64,000 nucleotides of DNA, from the NCBI GenBank assembly GCA_023159155.1, contig JAJNNX010000031.1, forward strand, positions 248,001-312,000. The letters run 5' to 3'. Source of the DNA: Ustulina deusta (Eukaryota > Ascomycota > Sordariomycetes > Xylariales > Xylariaceae). Shown piece after piece: positions 11,826-22,030 of the stretch. The stretch's first letter is position 1, and every line of letters starts with the position of its first letter. The position numbers and the translations under genes are program-made. Under the pieces are notes generated by a model. The model was not told the origin of the DNA and ran no database searches. It was given only the letters and a program-made list of their open reading frames with translations.

Positions 11826-12698
11826 ACACCCTGTCTGAATTGTTAGATCTTAACCCCAACGGTCTCCCTTTCGTTACCAAGCGGTTCCTAGCTAGTCATC
11901 TAGTAACATCTAGAGTAATAACGCTTCTTTCAACATTATCCAACAAACCTCGTAAGGCACGACTCAAGGCAAAAAAGAAGGTCGTATGGTGTATTCTTGT
12001 TAGGGTCTGAAACGTGAGGTAATAGGTCACAAGGAGATTATACTTTCATGTCAAATGATAAAAAAGCAAGTTATTTTCAGACAGTCTTTCCCCTCAGGTA
12101 GCTCTGCGAGCTATTAATCCCGGTGAATCTCACTAGCGTGCCAATTAATTAATATAAGTCGGGAATGAGTTTACGTTATATGATACACTATAATAGACAA
12201 CACGAATAGCAAATAGCAGCATGTACAGCTTTGAGTTGGAGATGCTAATTTGAGCTAGCTCCTGCCGCAGTTCTAGAGGAGCCGGACAAGTTGTTGTGGG
12301 AGACCTTAGAATTGCCACTCAACGTCACTAGTGCCAGATGTTAATTAGGCTAAGGGGAACCTATCGGGCGGAAGACAAGAAACAACCATGTCGCCAGGCG
12401 AAGTTTCACGCCATACCTGTTCTAAAAGGCAAGTTACTGCCAAAGTTACAAATCGACAGCCAAAAACATCGAAAAAGCTATAGCTTAGCTTAAAATATAT
12501 AATTATATCTCTAAGCACTACAGCTACTGATACTATTACCAGCGAGAACAAATATGTATTGATTGGATTTGAACTGGGGAAATCATCTTTATTTGAAAAC
12601 ATTCTCAATTAACTTGCCATCAATTGTATAAGCATCTTTTTTCAAAAAATTTAAAATTAAATAAAAATAAAAAAAGCTTCACACAATTACAAGTAACA
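11826..12698. other. AT-rich intergenic sequence, no gene
   Basis: Two converging genes end around this stretch. The part from about 12440 to 12690 is strongly AT-rich with poly-A/T tracts. A minus ORF at 12345-12608 and a plus ORF at 11822-12010 are low-complexity chance frames. I see no RNA gene or repeat unit that I can define. Confidence 0.5.
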
Positions 12699-13830
12699 CT
12701 ACCTGTCGTCAAACCGATGTTCCGAAATAGGATCCATGTTCGAAGATCCGGTCCTCTGATGACCGCCGGCCGCCTGCGGTTTCTCCGTGCTCCCAGTGCT
12801 CTGGGGCGAAATGAACGGCAAGGAGGGGGTCTCGCTCCCGCGCTGGCTCCCGTCCGCCGCATATTCGCTCGGCGGGCAGTTCTCGTAGGGCGTGTCCCGG
12901 ACAGAATGCATCCTGTTCACGCCGGTGTTCCCCTGAGCCGCGTACGTGTCCGCTAAGAGCTCGACCTTGTGCGCCGACTCGCCGTGTAGCTCGGGCTTGT
13001 GGCGGAGCCACCCGTACTGCGCGTTCTGGGAGTCGGGGCTATACATTGGGGGCGGAGAGCGCTGCCGCATCATCATCTGTGCGTGGGTTTCTTCGGGGGG
13101 GAGTTCCGAGGGCGGCTGTTGCGGCTGTTGTTGCTGGGTCCTCTTCTTTTTTCGGCGCAGGAAGAAAAACATGAAAATTGTCGCCACGATCACGGGCACG
13201 CCGACACCGACGCCGACGCCGATGCCCGCTTTTGCGCCCGTGGTAAGACCTCTGGAACCTGAATGAGACGAAGATGACGTGGTGGTCGGGAGCGCCGTGG
13301 GGTTGAAAGAGATTGTCCCGCCGGCTGTTGTTGGGAGTAGCGCAATTTGGTTCAGAGTTGGCTGTCCGCTGGCAGGGTTCGAGATCAGGGCTGATGCAGC
13401 GTCGCACGTACAATCTTCGTGCTTGATCACGATCTCGTCCTTATGGTGGCCGCATCCCGAGAATAAGTCGATGTCATTGCCGTCACATCTTGCCAGCGCC
13501 ACCCATTGTTGATCGGGATATCCTGCCTTGTGCGGGCACTTGGACGACGAGTAGGTTGCATCCGTGCACCCGGTAATGTAGGTCACAGATGCTGTTGTTC
13601 TGATCAGCTTCCGCAGTGATAGATGTAGTTATACTACGTTGTGAAATTGTACTTGACGTACTATCATTATCATAGCACACATTCGAAGACAAGCAGAAGT
13701 CCCCTTGGAAACAGCAGGCCTAGGTTCCCGCAATAGCAGCATTGCCGCAAGGGATAAAACGCGGGTCGGAGATCTGCCCTTCTCCGTAGAAACACTCTCC
13801 AAACGAGATATAAAGCTCACCGTCGTTCAT
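12699..13830 (-). pseudogene. Single-pass membrane protein with Cys-rich ectodomain, interrupted by one in-frame TAG
   Basis: Start ATG at 13828-13830 sits in a near-ideal context (GCCACCATG). With one intron (13592-13661) the frame holds for 353 sense-plus-stop codons to 12699. The only lesion is TAG at 13720-13722 (about codon 37), between IPCGNAAIAGT and ACCFQGDFCL. The ectodomain is Cys-rich (GDFCLSSNVCYDND, YITGCTDATY, CPHKAG, GCGHH, DCTCD). A Ser/Thr-rich stalk, one transmembrane helix (GVPVIVATIFMFFFL), a basic stop-transfer RRKKKR and a Pro/Gln-rich cytosolic tail follow. The layout resembles fungal wall-sensor-like proteins, but no WSC domain is proven. No signal peptide is visible at the N-terminus. 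A C-to-T change from CAG could explain the stop; the gene may be a fresh pseudogene or read through. Confidence 0.7.
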
Positions 13831-14524
13831 GGTGGCAATAATAGGGAATATCTTCTCTTCACGTAGGATATAGTAAAGTGAAGTGCAAAAATAGGTAGAA
13901 GGAAGAAGAAAAGCGGAGGGACGAGGCTTCGGGGCGGTTCTGCCATCACAAGCGTCACCCTTTCTTACTTCGCGTAAAGGCGGGGTGAGCGCATCGACGA
14001 TCTACATGGCCAGCCGGTGAGCTAATAGTTCATTAAATATGTACGCCGTATAGTTCTGATAGATGCTGTTGGTTAACTTCGTATTACTTGCAGTATGAGA
14101 CAATCTCATTAGGAAAATATCCTCTCCTCCATAAGGAAACTCCTCACAATGGAGAGGACAATTGAAGTTGGTCCTGCATGTGGTGGACAACTAGACTATA
14201 TCATTGGCTCTGACTGGGGTATCTGGAAGCCGCGATCACACCTCTTCCGTAATTCAAATGCTCAGCTTTCCAACATTCCATATCCTGTGTGCAAGACCGG
14301 GAGAGAAGCTCACCGTGGTAGAGTAACGTTTTCGGGCGGATATGATGACGGGGATAACGAAGAGCTCTACGCACGCTAAAAATATTCCTGTCGTATCCCT
14401 TATGACACCTAGGTCCAATTGCTTCCCATTGGGCACTAGAGGCGACCAGTCGAGAGATTAATTAATTAACATATGAACCCAATACCCGGGTTTGCTGGCG
14501 CTGTGCCAAATCGTATTATCACAA
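13831..14524. other. Intergenic, no gene recognised
   Basis: Holds the upstream region of the Cys-rich membrane protein and the downstream end of the carboxypeptidase gene. The 76-codon plus ORF at 14149-14379 has no recognisable domain. Nothing else is supported. Confidence 0.45.
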
Positions 14525-16353
14525 CTAGAGCTCATCTGACCTACCCAATTGGGTTGGTGTTGATGGTAGTACCCTGAAAATAGGATACTCGTCGCCAGTC
14601 TGGACCGGGAGGAGATTGAATCGAACGTACGAATCAATATTCTCTGGCTCGAGCGTGACAAAAGCTAGCGCTGCGTTTTTCTGCCTTGTGCTTATGAGAA
14701 AGCTCCCGGCAGGGAGGTGCACCTCTCTTTGGTACGGTTCGGTGGTCACTGTGACTTGAATTGCGCCTTCGTAATACGCTCGTGCCGGAGACGCCGACGT
14801 GATTTTCAGCGCTTCAATGGTGCCGCGATATTCATAGTCGAGAGTCTCAACAATAACTCCAGACTCTTGTAGACGAGTGGCAAGGTCTGACCATGTTCGT
14901 GGAATCAGGTATGCTTCCGGGCGTGTTCGGGTCAAATTTGCGGTCGTTGGCGTCGTGCTGAGCCAGTTGACAGGGAGTTGTACCAAACTGCCATTTGTCA
15001 CATCGATGAATGAAACAGAGCGACTTGTGGGGTTCCGGTAATCAGTGACGATAATGTCATCATCACTGGCGATGAACTTCTCGATCGCGTTTTCAACCTA
15101 CATCAAATAAGTCGACGTCGATTATTATTTCAATCAATTTAATCAAGTGAACACCCACAGTAGAATAGACCTCGTCGATATTCTCGAGAGCGATATCAAG
15201 GATAGCAGATACCATTGTGAGTGCAGTTGATACACGTCGCTGGAAGTGTTGGTCTGCAAGACGGATGCCACGGACTTCGTTAAGAATAGCTATCGACTGC
15301 ATTAGGCCATAGCTGTTACGCCCGGCCTTTGCATCACTTCCAGCCTCTGCGAGTGTAATCCCGGGAGCCTCTCCGAATGATGCGGTGAAATACGACTCCC
15401 ATCGGAAACCAGCAGCTTCGAGTCGTTTCGCAATGCCGGAGGCAAAAAGGGTCTCGGAGATATGCCGAATATCCTCATGGGTATTGAGGTTCTTGCCAGG
15501 CGCGATCAGTGCATCCACTATAAGAATTATCATCAGCCCGAATTGCAGCAGCGATGACATATCGAACATTCTTACTCCCATGCTTGTAGTGACCATCTGT
15601 AAGACGAGTACCTGTAAACTCGTGCATATCAACAGCAATATGAGGTGAGAATGAGCTCAAAAGCCGCTTGATCTCACGCGACTGGCGCCTAGCAAGCTTG
15701 GTATGCTCACGGTTTGGGTCAAGATTAGAAGCAAGATCACGTTGAAAATACGATACGCCATCGGGGTTATAGCGAGGAAACAGCATTATGTCCATTTTCT
15801 CGAGAAGCGATGTTGTCCAGGTCTCATTCGCATCTAGCTTCCCAAGGAGAGCTAATACAGCCTGGTCCCCAGCCGGCTCATTGCCGTGGACGCCTCCTTG
15901 GATCCAAACCCGTAGCTTTGGGGTATTCTGATGGCTAGATTCTCGCGACTCTTTCGATAGATATACGTACGGGAATGAACGACCTTCTTCGGATGTGAAA
16001 TTCGCTACGTGGTAGCTAACCCAGTCGTTCCTATGAGATATTGATCGTAGGAAATTGTCTATCCATATCCAGTGAGTCGATATCTCGGAAACCGTGAAAT
16101 TGGGTCACGCACCGAGCGTTGCATCATCTGTTGGGCCATCTGTGCCATTTCTGAAGCCGGCGAGGACACCCTCCGGGGCCAGGAAGGCTGGAGAGAGGAG
16201 CACTTGATCAGGATCGGGGAAATGGGCTGCAACGAGATCCTCGTCTTTCTCTACAGGTGCGTGATTTTCTCCGTATTGGGTCGCTTCGACGTGTGTAAGC
16301 CAACTGTGCAGTGTTTGAAGAAGTGCCAGTCGGGTGAAGGTTCGAAGCATCAT
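14525..16353 (-). CDS. Secreted M14-family zinc carboxypeptidase-like protein
   Basis: A 551-aa protein from four exons (introns 16059-16112, 15518-15575, 15098-15158; exon sum 1656 nt). A signal-peptide-like N-terminus (MMLRTFTRLALLQTLHSWLT) leads into a peptidase M14 fold. Zinc ligands of the HxxE type are in GGVHGNEPAGDQ (about residues 137-140), with RYNPDGVSYF downstream and the third ligand His in VDMHEF (about 226). A conserved acidic stretch, GITLAEAGSDAKAGRNS, lies near residue 297 where the catalytic Glu is expected, but I cannot assign it. The last 200 or so residues form a beta-rich extension seen in larger fungal M14 members. It probably trims peptides outside the cell or in the vacuole. 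The exact specificity is unknown. Confidence 0.88.
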
Positions 16354-17209
16354 GGCGACAAGGTGTGGCTGTCCTTGAATCTCGAACGACCTCAGTCTGT
16401 CTCCACGGGCATTAATGAACCCCTGTGGCTTGGAACAATACTACAACAGGGTGTGGCGGTGTTGATACACTGTATTTTTGGGACAGGGGTAGGTACAGTG
16501 GCTGTATGCGAACACTAAGTATGTTGTCGCGATACCTCCCTTAGCGTATACATTTCGCTGCTAGCTACCTAAAGTAGGTACCTGCCTAGAGGTATGGAAC
16601 CAACAATCCTAAGTTTGGCTTACACATTAAGGCCGCTGACAGCCATCTTACAAGTGCATCTAAATATCTCTGTAAAGAAGACTTGTTTCCTCCATGAGAG
16701 CAATGGATAGCTATACTAGCTATTAAGTACATATGACTTGAAATTGCCCATTGGCAATAACCTCTACTTCGAAGAAAGCCATACCTATGAAACCATGAGA
16801 AGAAGTTCCTTACTGGGGTAAGATGCAAAGCAGCTGAGATCTCCAAGAGTTTAGAATGTTCGAGGTTCAACCACACGAGACAGTACATAGTTATGATATC
16901 GGATGCATAGTATATTATTGGATTACTAGTTGGAGCCAAAACTGAAGCGATTGATACATTTCAAACTCATCTTGCTGGTCGTTATTGAGTTTGGCGTGGC
17001 ACTTTCGACGGTCAGTCTAGTCGATGCGGATGCGAGATTCGGAGCCACGAAAATATGGGCACTTGGTATCTTTTCTGACTCAGGCCGACACGGGCCGGCT
17101 CCGGTCGCCACCCGACATTGTGCAATATACTATTACTTCTCTATCTCCCCCATCCATCCACCCTAATTCTTCGGAAACCAGTTGAACCAACTAGTGCGGT
17201 AACAGCAAA
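16354..17209. other. Divergent intergenic region upstream of the carboxypeptidase and PRO2
   Basis: Contains the promoters of both divergent genes. Just upstream of the PRO2 start is a pyrimidine-rich leader (about 17130-17165). The 117-codon minus ORF at 16586-16939 has no recognisable motif and is treated as chance. Confidence 0.45.
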
Positions 17210-18690
17210 ATGTCGCTGACGAGTGCGTCGCCGGCACAGGCGGCGAGGGAGGCCAAGAGCGCATCGCATATTCTAGCCACTCTCCCTGCGGCGGCCAGAA
17301 ACGATGCACTAACGGCCATCCACGCAGCGCTTTCAGAGGCGAAGGACGACATCCTCGCAGCCAATGCTCGAGACCTCGAGGCCGCGCGGCGGGCTGCTGA
17401 GACTGGCCAACTGAGTCAGAGCTTAGTGTCGAGATTAGATCTGGGAAAGAAGGGCAAGTGGGAGGATATGCTAAAGGGAATTCTGGATGTGCGCGAGCTT
17501 GAAGACCCAGGTGCGTCTCGTACTTCTTGCGCGGGGCGTTCGGCATCCGTCGAGATTGCGAGCTAACTGCCACTTAGTCGGCAAAATAAGCTTGAGGACG
17601 AAGCTTGATGATGGCTTGGAAATGACTCGGGTTACGTGTCCGATCGGTGTACTGCTTATTATCTTCGAAGCCCGCCCCGAGGTCATCGCCAACATCGCAT
17701 CTCTTGCCGTCAAGTCGGGCAATGCAGCGATTTTAAAAGGTAGACCTGGCCCACGTTGGTCTTTTCATTTCGACTGCGAGTCATTTCATTGACCTGTGAA
17801 TAGGAGGCAAGGAGTCGACTGAGTCTTTCGTCGCTATCTCAAAAGTCATCTCTGCAGCATTGGAAAAGTCGCAGGTTCCTAACAACGCCATCCAGCTAGT
17901 CACTACGAGAGACGTGATTCCTCAACTATTAGACCTAGACCAATTCATCGACCTCGTTATCCCGCGAGGGTCGAATGAACTAGTTCGCTACATCAAAACC
18001 AATACCAAGATCCCCGTGCTAGGTCACGCCGATGGTCTATGCTCCATATTCCTCGAGGAATCCGCAGATCCCAAGATGGCCGCCGAGGTCATAGTGGACT
18101 CTAAGACGAGCTACCCGGCCGCATGCAACAGCTTGGAGACTCTGCTTGTCCAGCAGTCCGCGATTGAAACTCACCTTTCCTCCGTAGCCGACGCCTTGAT
18201 TGCCAAGGGAGTAGTACTCCGCTGCGACAAGGCGACGAAAGGATTTCTCGCCAGCAAGCTGTCGCCAGAGTCGTCGTCCAAACTAGAAGATGCGACAGAC
18301 GCCGACTTCGACACAGAATTCCTCAGCCTGACGCTAGCGGTGAAGGCCGTCGCAGACATGGACGAGGCAGTGGCGCATATCAACACCCACGGCTCCAAGC
18401 ACACGGACGCGATCCTGACGTCGTCGTCCGAGCTCGCCGAGAAATTCATGTCGAGCGTGGATGCGGCCGGCGTCTACTGGAATGCATCCACGCGCTTTGC
18501 CGACGGAATGCGGTATGGCTTCGGTACCGAGGTCGGCATCAGCACCAACAAGATCCACTCCAGGGGCCCTGTGGGCTTGGAGGGCTTGATGATTTACAAG
18601 TACAAGATACGCGGGCAGGGCCACATCACCGCCGTGTACGGCGAGGGCGATGGGAAGAAGAGCTTTAAACATGAGAGGTTACCACTATAA
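17210..18690 (+). CDS. PRO2: Gamma-glutamyl phosphate reductase (glutamate-5-semialdehyde dehydrogenase)
   Basis: The second enzyme of proline synthesis reduces gamma-glutamyl phosphate to glutamate-5-semialdehyde with NADPH in the cytosol. The protein is 449 aa from three exons (introns 17511-17577 and 17741-17804; exon sum 1350 nt), the usual family length. Hallmarks are [43 protein letters not shown] and the catalytic Cys in [13 protein letters not shown] (about Cys262). Later come [30 protein letters not shown], and [17 protein letters not shown]. The ATG follows GCAAA (CAAAATGTCG context). This is an ordinary intact housekeeping gene inside an accessory-looking neighbourhood. Confidence 0.97.
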
Positions 18691-19353
18691 GTCGTCTGAG
18701 CGATATGTTTTCGTTCGTCTAAGAGCGTCCTAGGTGTTTTGGGAAGGTCAGAAAGGAAAACTAAAGCGCAAGCTAGTTTTTAAAATGTCGTGGCTAGGGA
18801 TGTCGAAAGTTGCATCGACCTTAGTACTTACCCAAACGCTGCTAAGCCCCTCTCTAGTAATTAGGTCAACTCGTCGCTTGTCGTCATGACTGTATTATCC
18901 ATCATAGCCTCAGTGACGAAGTGTGTGACGAGTGCAACGGGACGGATGAGTATCCGGCGAATACGTTATCAGTACTACACATGTACATAGTTAAGTAGTC
19001 GATGACCACCCCATTTTATAACGTTTTGGTATTTCTTCCTTGTGCCTCTGCACCTGATTTTTTTCGCCGCCTATCTACGAGAGAACCGGTTACCTGAAGA
19101 ATAGAGCCACTTCATTTTTAACCCATAGCCTACTACATCCCCCCCCCTCCCCCCCCCCCTCTCCTACATGGCCTTAGTCCCCGCGATTCCAACCTTCTGG
19201 TAGTCGCCAGATTAGCTAATATCCGCATCTCCCCATGGTCTTATCCGTAGAAGAGGAGGGCCCAGGCAGGTCCTAGTCTAAACTCTATACCTAACACCAG
19301 TGGAGAGCGGGATATATTAAACATCAGCTTGAGAGCCACTAATCAGAAATCAA
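18691..19353. other. Intergenic: PRO2 3' flank and C-rich tract
   Basis: Downstream of PRO2 there is no ORF of note. A cytosine-rich run with a single T interruption lies at 19139-19161. The stretch ends at the tRNA-like unit. Confidence 0.5.
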
Positions 19354-19484
19354 TGGCCGAGTTGGTACGGCCTAGCGAAGCATCTCTACACGATATACTT
19401 TCCCAGCGACCTAGCGTCAGCATCCTTACTCTGCATCGTTAGGCACCGGGGGTTCGATTCCCTCGTTGGCCAATTCTCTTTTTT
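19354..19484 (+). ncRNA. tRNA-like RNA polymerase III unit (A box, B box, T-run)
   Basis: A perfect A box (TGGCCGAGTTGG, 19354-19365) is followed 97 nt later by a perfect B box (GGTTCGATTCC, 19451-19461) and a run of six T residues (19479-19484), a Pol III terminator. The T arm folds (GGGGG, loop, CCCTC). GGCCGAG at 19355 can pair with GTTGGCC at 19465 over six of seven positions, but this overlaps the A box one base early, and I find no convincing anticodon arm. The spacing would fit a type II (Leu/Ser) tRNA with intron, a tRNA pseudogene or a SINE head. Confidence 0.45.
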
Positions 19485-19628
19485 CATATTTCGTATCTTA
19501 TTCCAATAACGCTTTTTCTCAGGTTCTATCTCACACTTCATCTAGCCTTCTCAAAAGTTTGTATGCAATCTAGCTCGCCGACCGCTATTTGACAATGGCT
19601 TAACATCATGCATGCATGATCTTAGAGT

Positions 19629-20504
19629 CTACTCATCGGCATGCGCCCATACCGATATATAGTCCTGAACTCGACCATCTTTCATCCCGCTCTCGTGCGT
19701 TCGCCGAGGCGTAATATGTACCAGCCTCTTGAGAGCGCCAGGGCCAACTGATTCCGTTTTCTCTGCAATGACGCCGCCGTACTCGTCCGTCCGTGGTTGG
19801 GCGCCGGGGTTCGAGAGGTAACCGAGATATTCTGTGGGAGGAGCAGCCCACGGCGGACCAGGCTCGCTCGGCTTCTTCTCGGACGGAAACTCCAAACATA
19901 CCAGTCTTCCGCCCGGGCTAAGCAAGGATTTCATCCTCGACGCCCATGCCGGACGCAGAGGCGGTGGCAAGGCGCAGAAAAACTATCGACACCCGTTCGT
20001 TACTTGTCAGGGATACCGAGAAGCATGCATGAGCCGTCTTCGTCTTACCGTATAGTCAAAGATGAGATCGAAGGGTGTCGGGACGTCATTCCAGTCCTCA
20101 GCAAAGAAATCTTGGCAGGCCCAGCTGATGGCTCCTCGCTTGCTCCCCTCTGGCTCATATAGCCCTTCGGCTAGTGCCTTTTCGGCATTCTCGTTTGCCG
20201 CGTCGAGAGCCTGCGAGGAGACGTCTAAGCCGTACACGTCGTACCCGAGAGAGCTGAGCAGTAACACGTCATAACCCCTGCCACAACCAGGGACAAGGGC
20301 TCTTTTGGGGGAGTTCTCGCTCGGTAGAGGTATCGCCCCATTTGGGTTCTCTTTGAGTAGATTGTAGAGTGCCATGCTAGGTCCTCCGCGGTCCCAGGGG
20401 GTCCATCTGTCCTCCCAGCATTGGGTCCATTTGGCAGGATGCTCCTGTGGCAGGGTGCCCTCAAAAAACTTGGGCAGTCTGGGTTGCTCGTTTGGATTCG
20501 CCAT
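19629..20504 (-). CDS. SAM-dependent methyltransferase of the thiopurine/thiol S-methyltransferase family
   Basis: A 269-aa protein from two exons (intron 19983-20048, 66 nt; exon sum 810 nt). N-terminal WTQCWEDRWTPWDRG is the TPMT-family opening. Motif I, RALVPGCGRGYDVLLLSSLG, and the acidic YGLDVSSQAL end bind SAM. DFFAEDWN, FDLIFDYT and LRPAWASRMKSLLSPGG follow, as in fungal thiol methyltransferases that methylate small thiols or halides. The protein is soluble, with no targeting signal seen. It is of normal length with no lesion. Substrate assignment within the family cannot be made from the sequence alone. Confidence 0.92.
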
Positions 20505-21035
20505 GTCTGCTCTTGGGAAAGTGTCACGCCCAGTCTATCATAATGATGGTGGTATGAAACGAGGCATGGAGGGAAACAGATACCTGATTCCGTTCGTCGG
20601 CATTCAGAGGCGCCAGTCCTGCACTACCTCTGCAGCTAAGCCTTAGCGAGGGTGGCGTTAGCTTTGTCCCTCCACCCAACTTACCTAACCCACTGCCATC
20701 TACTAATTTTCAGGGCATTACAGCTGTATCTGTGGGCACTTATTTAGAAGCGCCGATTATCGAAGAATGGCCAACACACATCGGTTAAGACGGACGGCCT
20801 TGACAAAATCTTTCCACACATACACTAGCCGAAGTCGTCACTGGATCTAATGTTGTATACCTAGTTGAATTCGTGATGTAGCTAAACCTGCTAACTAACC
20901 CCTTGCCACGGTCCTTCGCCTAGCCACACGTCTTTCATTCGCGCTTCTGGCTACGATCCGAGTCTATTATGCCGATCGGGCATGGCCCAAACTATATGCT
21001 CGCAAACGGCGATCAATACCTTGCCATCCATCCAT
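20505..21035. other. Intergenic, no gene recognised
   Basis: Lies upstream of the methyltransferase (minus) and downstream of the Egh16-like gene (minus). I find no ORF, RNA signature or repeat worth naming. Confidence 0.5.
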
Positions 21036-21971
21036 CTAATTATCACCGATAGTCGATGAATCGGCGGCTTGGATCTCGTCGATGACCGAAGTTCCTTGGT
21101 CAGCGGGCTCCTGGCTAGCTTCCGCAATACCCTTCAAAGCAGCAGGGAGGTCCTTGATGTTTTGCTGGACTTGCTTGAGAACCGCGTCTAGTTGTTGTAT
21201 TGTCTCGATGGTAGTAGGATCGTTCTCGCTGGGCTCTACATCGGTCTGCTGCACCGCGAAGCACCCTCCGAAGCTGTTCTCATTGCGGCAGCGCACGGTA
21301 CATACATTGCCGGCGGAGGCTAATCAGGACATTGTGGTTAGGACTAGGCTGATTCGACGTGACAGAGGAAGGAATAATACAAGGAAAGAACAGGAGTCTC
21401 AAGACATACATCCAGTACATGCCATGCTGCCTGGCAACGTCACCTTCAGGGAAATAATGCCTTTCTTGTTCGCAGAAGATTCCTGGACTCTCAGCTGTGT
21501 CTGGCCGGTGGCGCCGTTTGAGTTCCCCGTCTGGTCCATGTCGCACGTAAACGGCCCTGCTCCGTCGCGGTTGACCTGTTGAATAAAGACCGAGACACGG
21601 CTTCCGGCCGTTGCCTGCGTGACGTTTCCAGCCGCGAGGGCATTCTCTGTGTTCTCGCCGATGTCGATGTTGCCTGCTGCCAAAGTGCGGCCGCACTCGT
21701 TGACGATGTTGGTGCTGATTTCGGTATCCGAGATGATGTTGGCATCGTCTGAGTTATTGGGGTCGACTGCGAGACGCATCAGTATCATTCTGTGCAAGAA
21801 CTATCTGTTGATCGACGAGATTTGCGTTTACTCGTGGCTGGATCGGCACATACCTTGCAGTCCTAGACTTATGGGAGACTTCTTGGCACCCTTTGCTCCC
21901 AGCAGCACGGCCTGCCCGTGAGCGACCGCCAGCAGGGCCGAGGTGATAAGAGCTTGCTTGATGAGCTGCAT
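21036..21971 (-). CDS. Egh16-like (gEgh16/MAS family) secreted protein
   Basis: A 252-aa protein from three exons (introns 21767-21853 and 21320-21409; exon sum 759 nt). A clear signal peptide, MQLIKQALITSALLAVAHGQA, opens the protein and is followed by LLGAKG. The mature part shows VDPNNSDDANIISDTEI, NECGRTLAAGNI, GPFTCDMDQTGN and LPGSMACTG. The family-defining Cys cluster is GNVCTVRCRNENSFGGCFAVQQTD. The tail is helical and Gln/Asp-rich (LDAVLKQVQQNIKDLPAAL). The family includes appressorium-associated proteins of plant pathogens and homologues in insect pathogens and saprobes, so it marks a secreted, probably host- or surface-related role rather than proving pathogenicity. A TATA repeat lies about 50 nt upstream. 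Confidence 0.92.
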
Positions 21972-22017
21972 CGTGAAAGCAACAATGTATCAATAAATAG
22001 TAAAATAAAAGAACGTG

Positions 22018-22030
22018 GTATATATATATA
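22018..22030 (-). promoter_or_regulatory. TATA-like element upstream of the Egh16-like gene
   Basis: An alternating TA run about 50 nt upstream of the Egh16-like start codon; a plausible TATA box on the minus strand. Confidence 0.4.

Noticed and set aside
12709..13413. Overlapping ORFs around the Cys-rich membrane protein
   Set aside because: GC-rich out-of-frame shadows of the single-pass protein.
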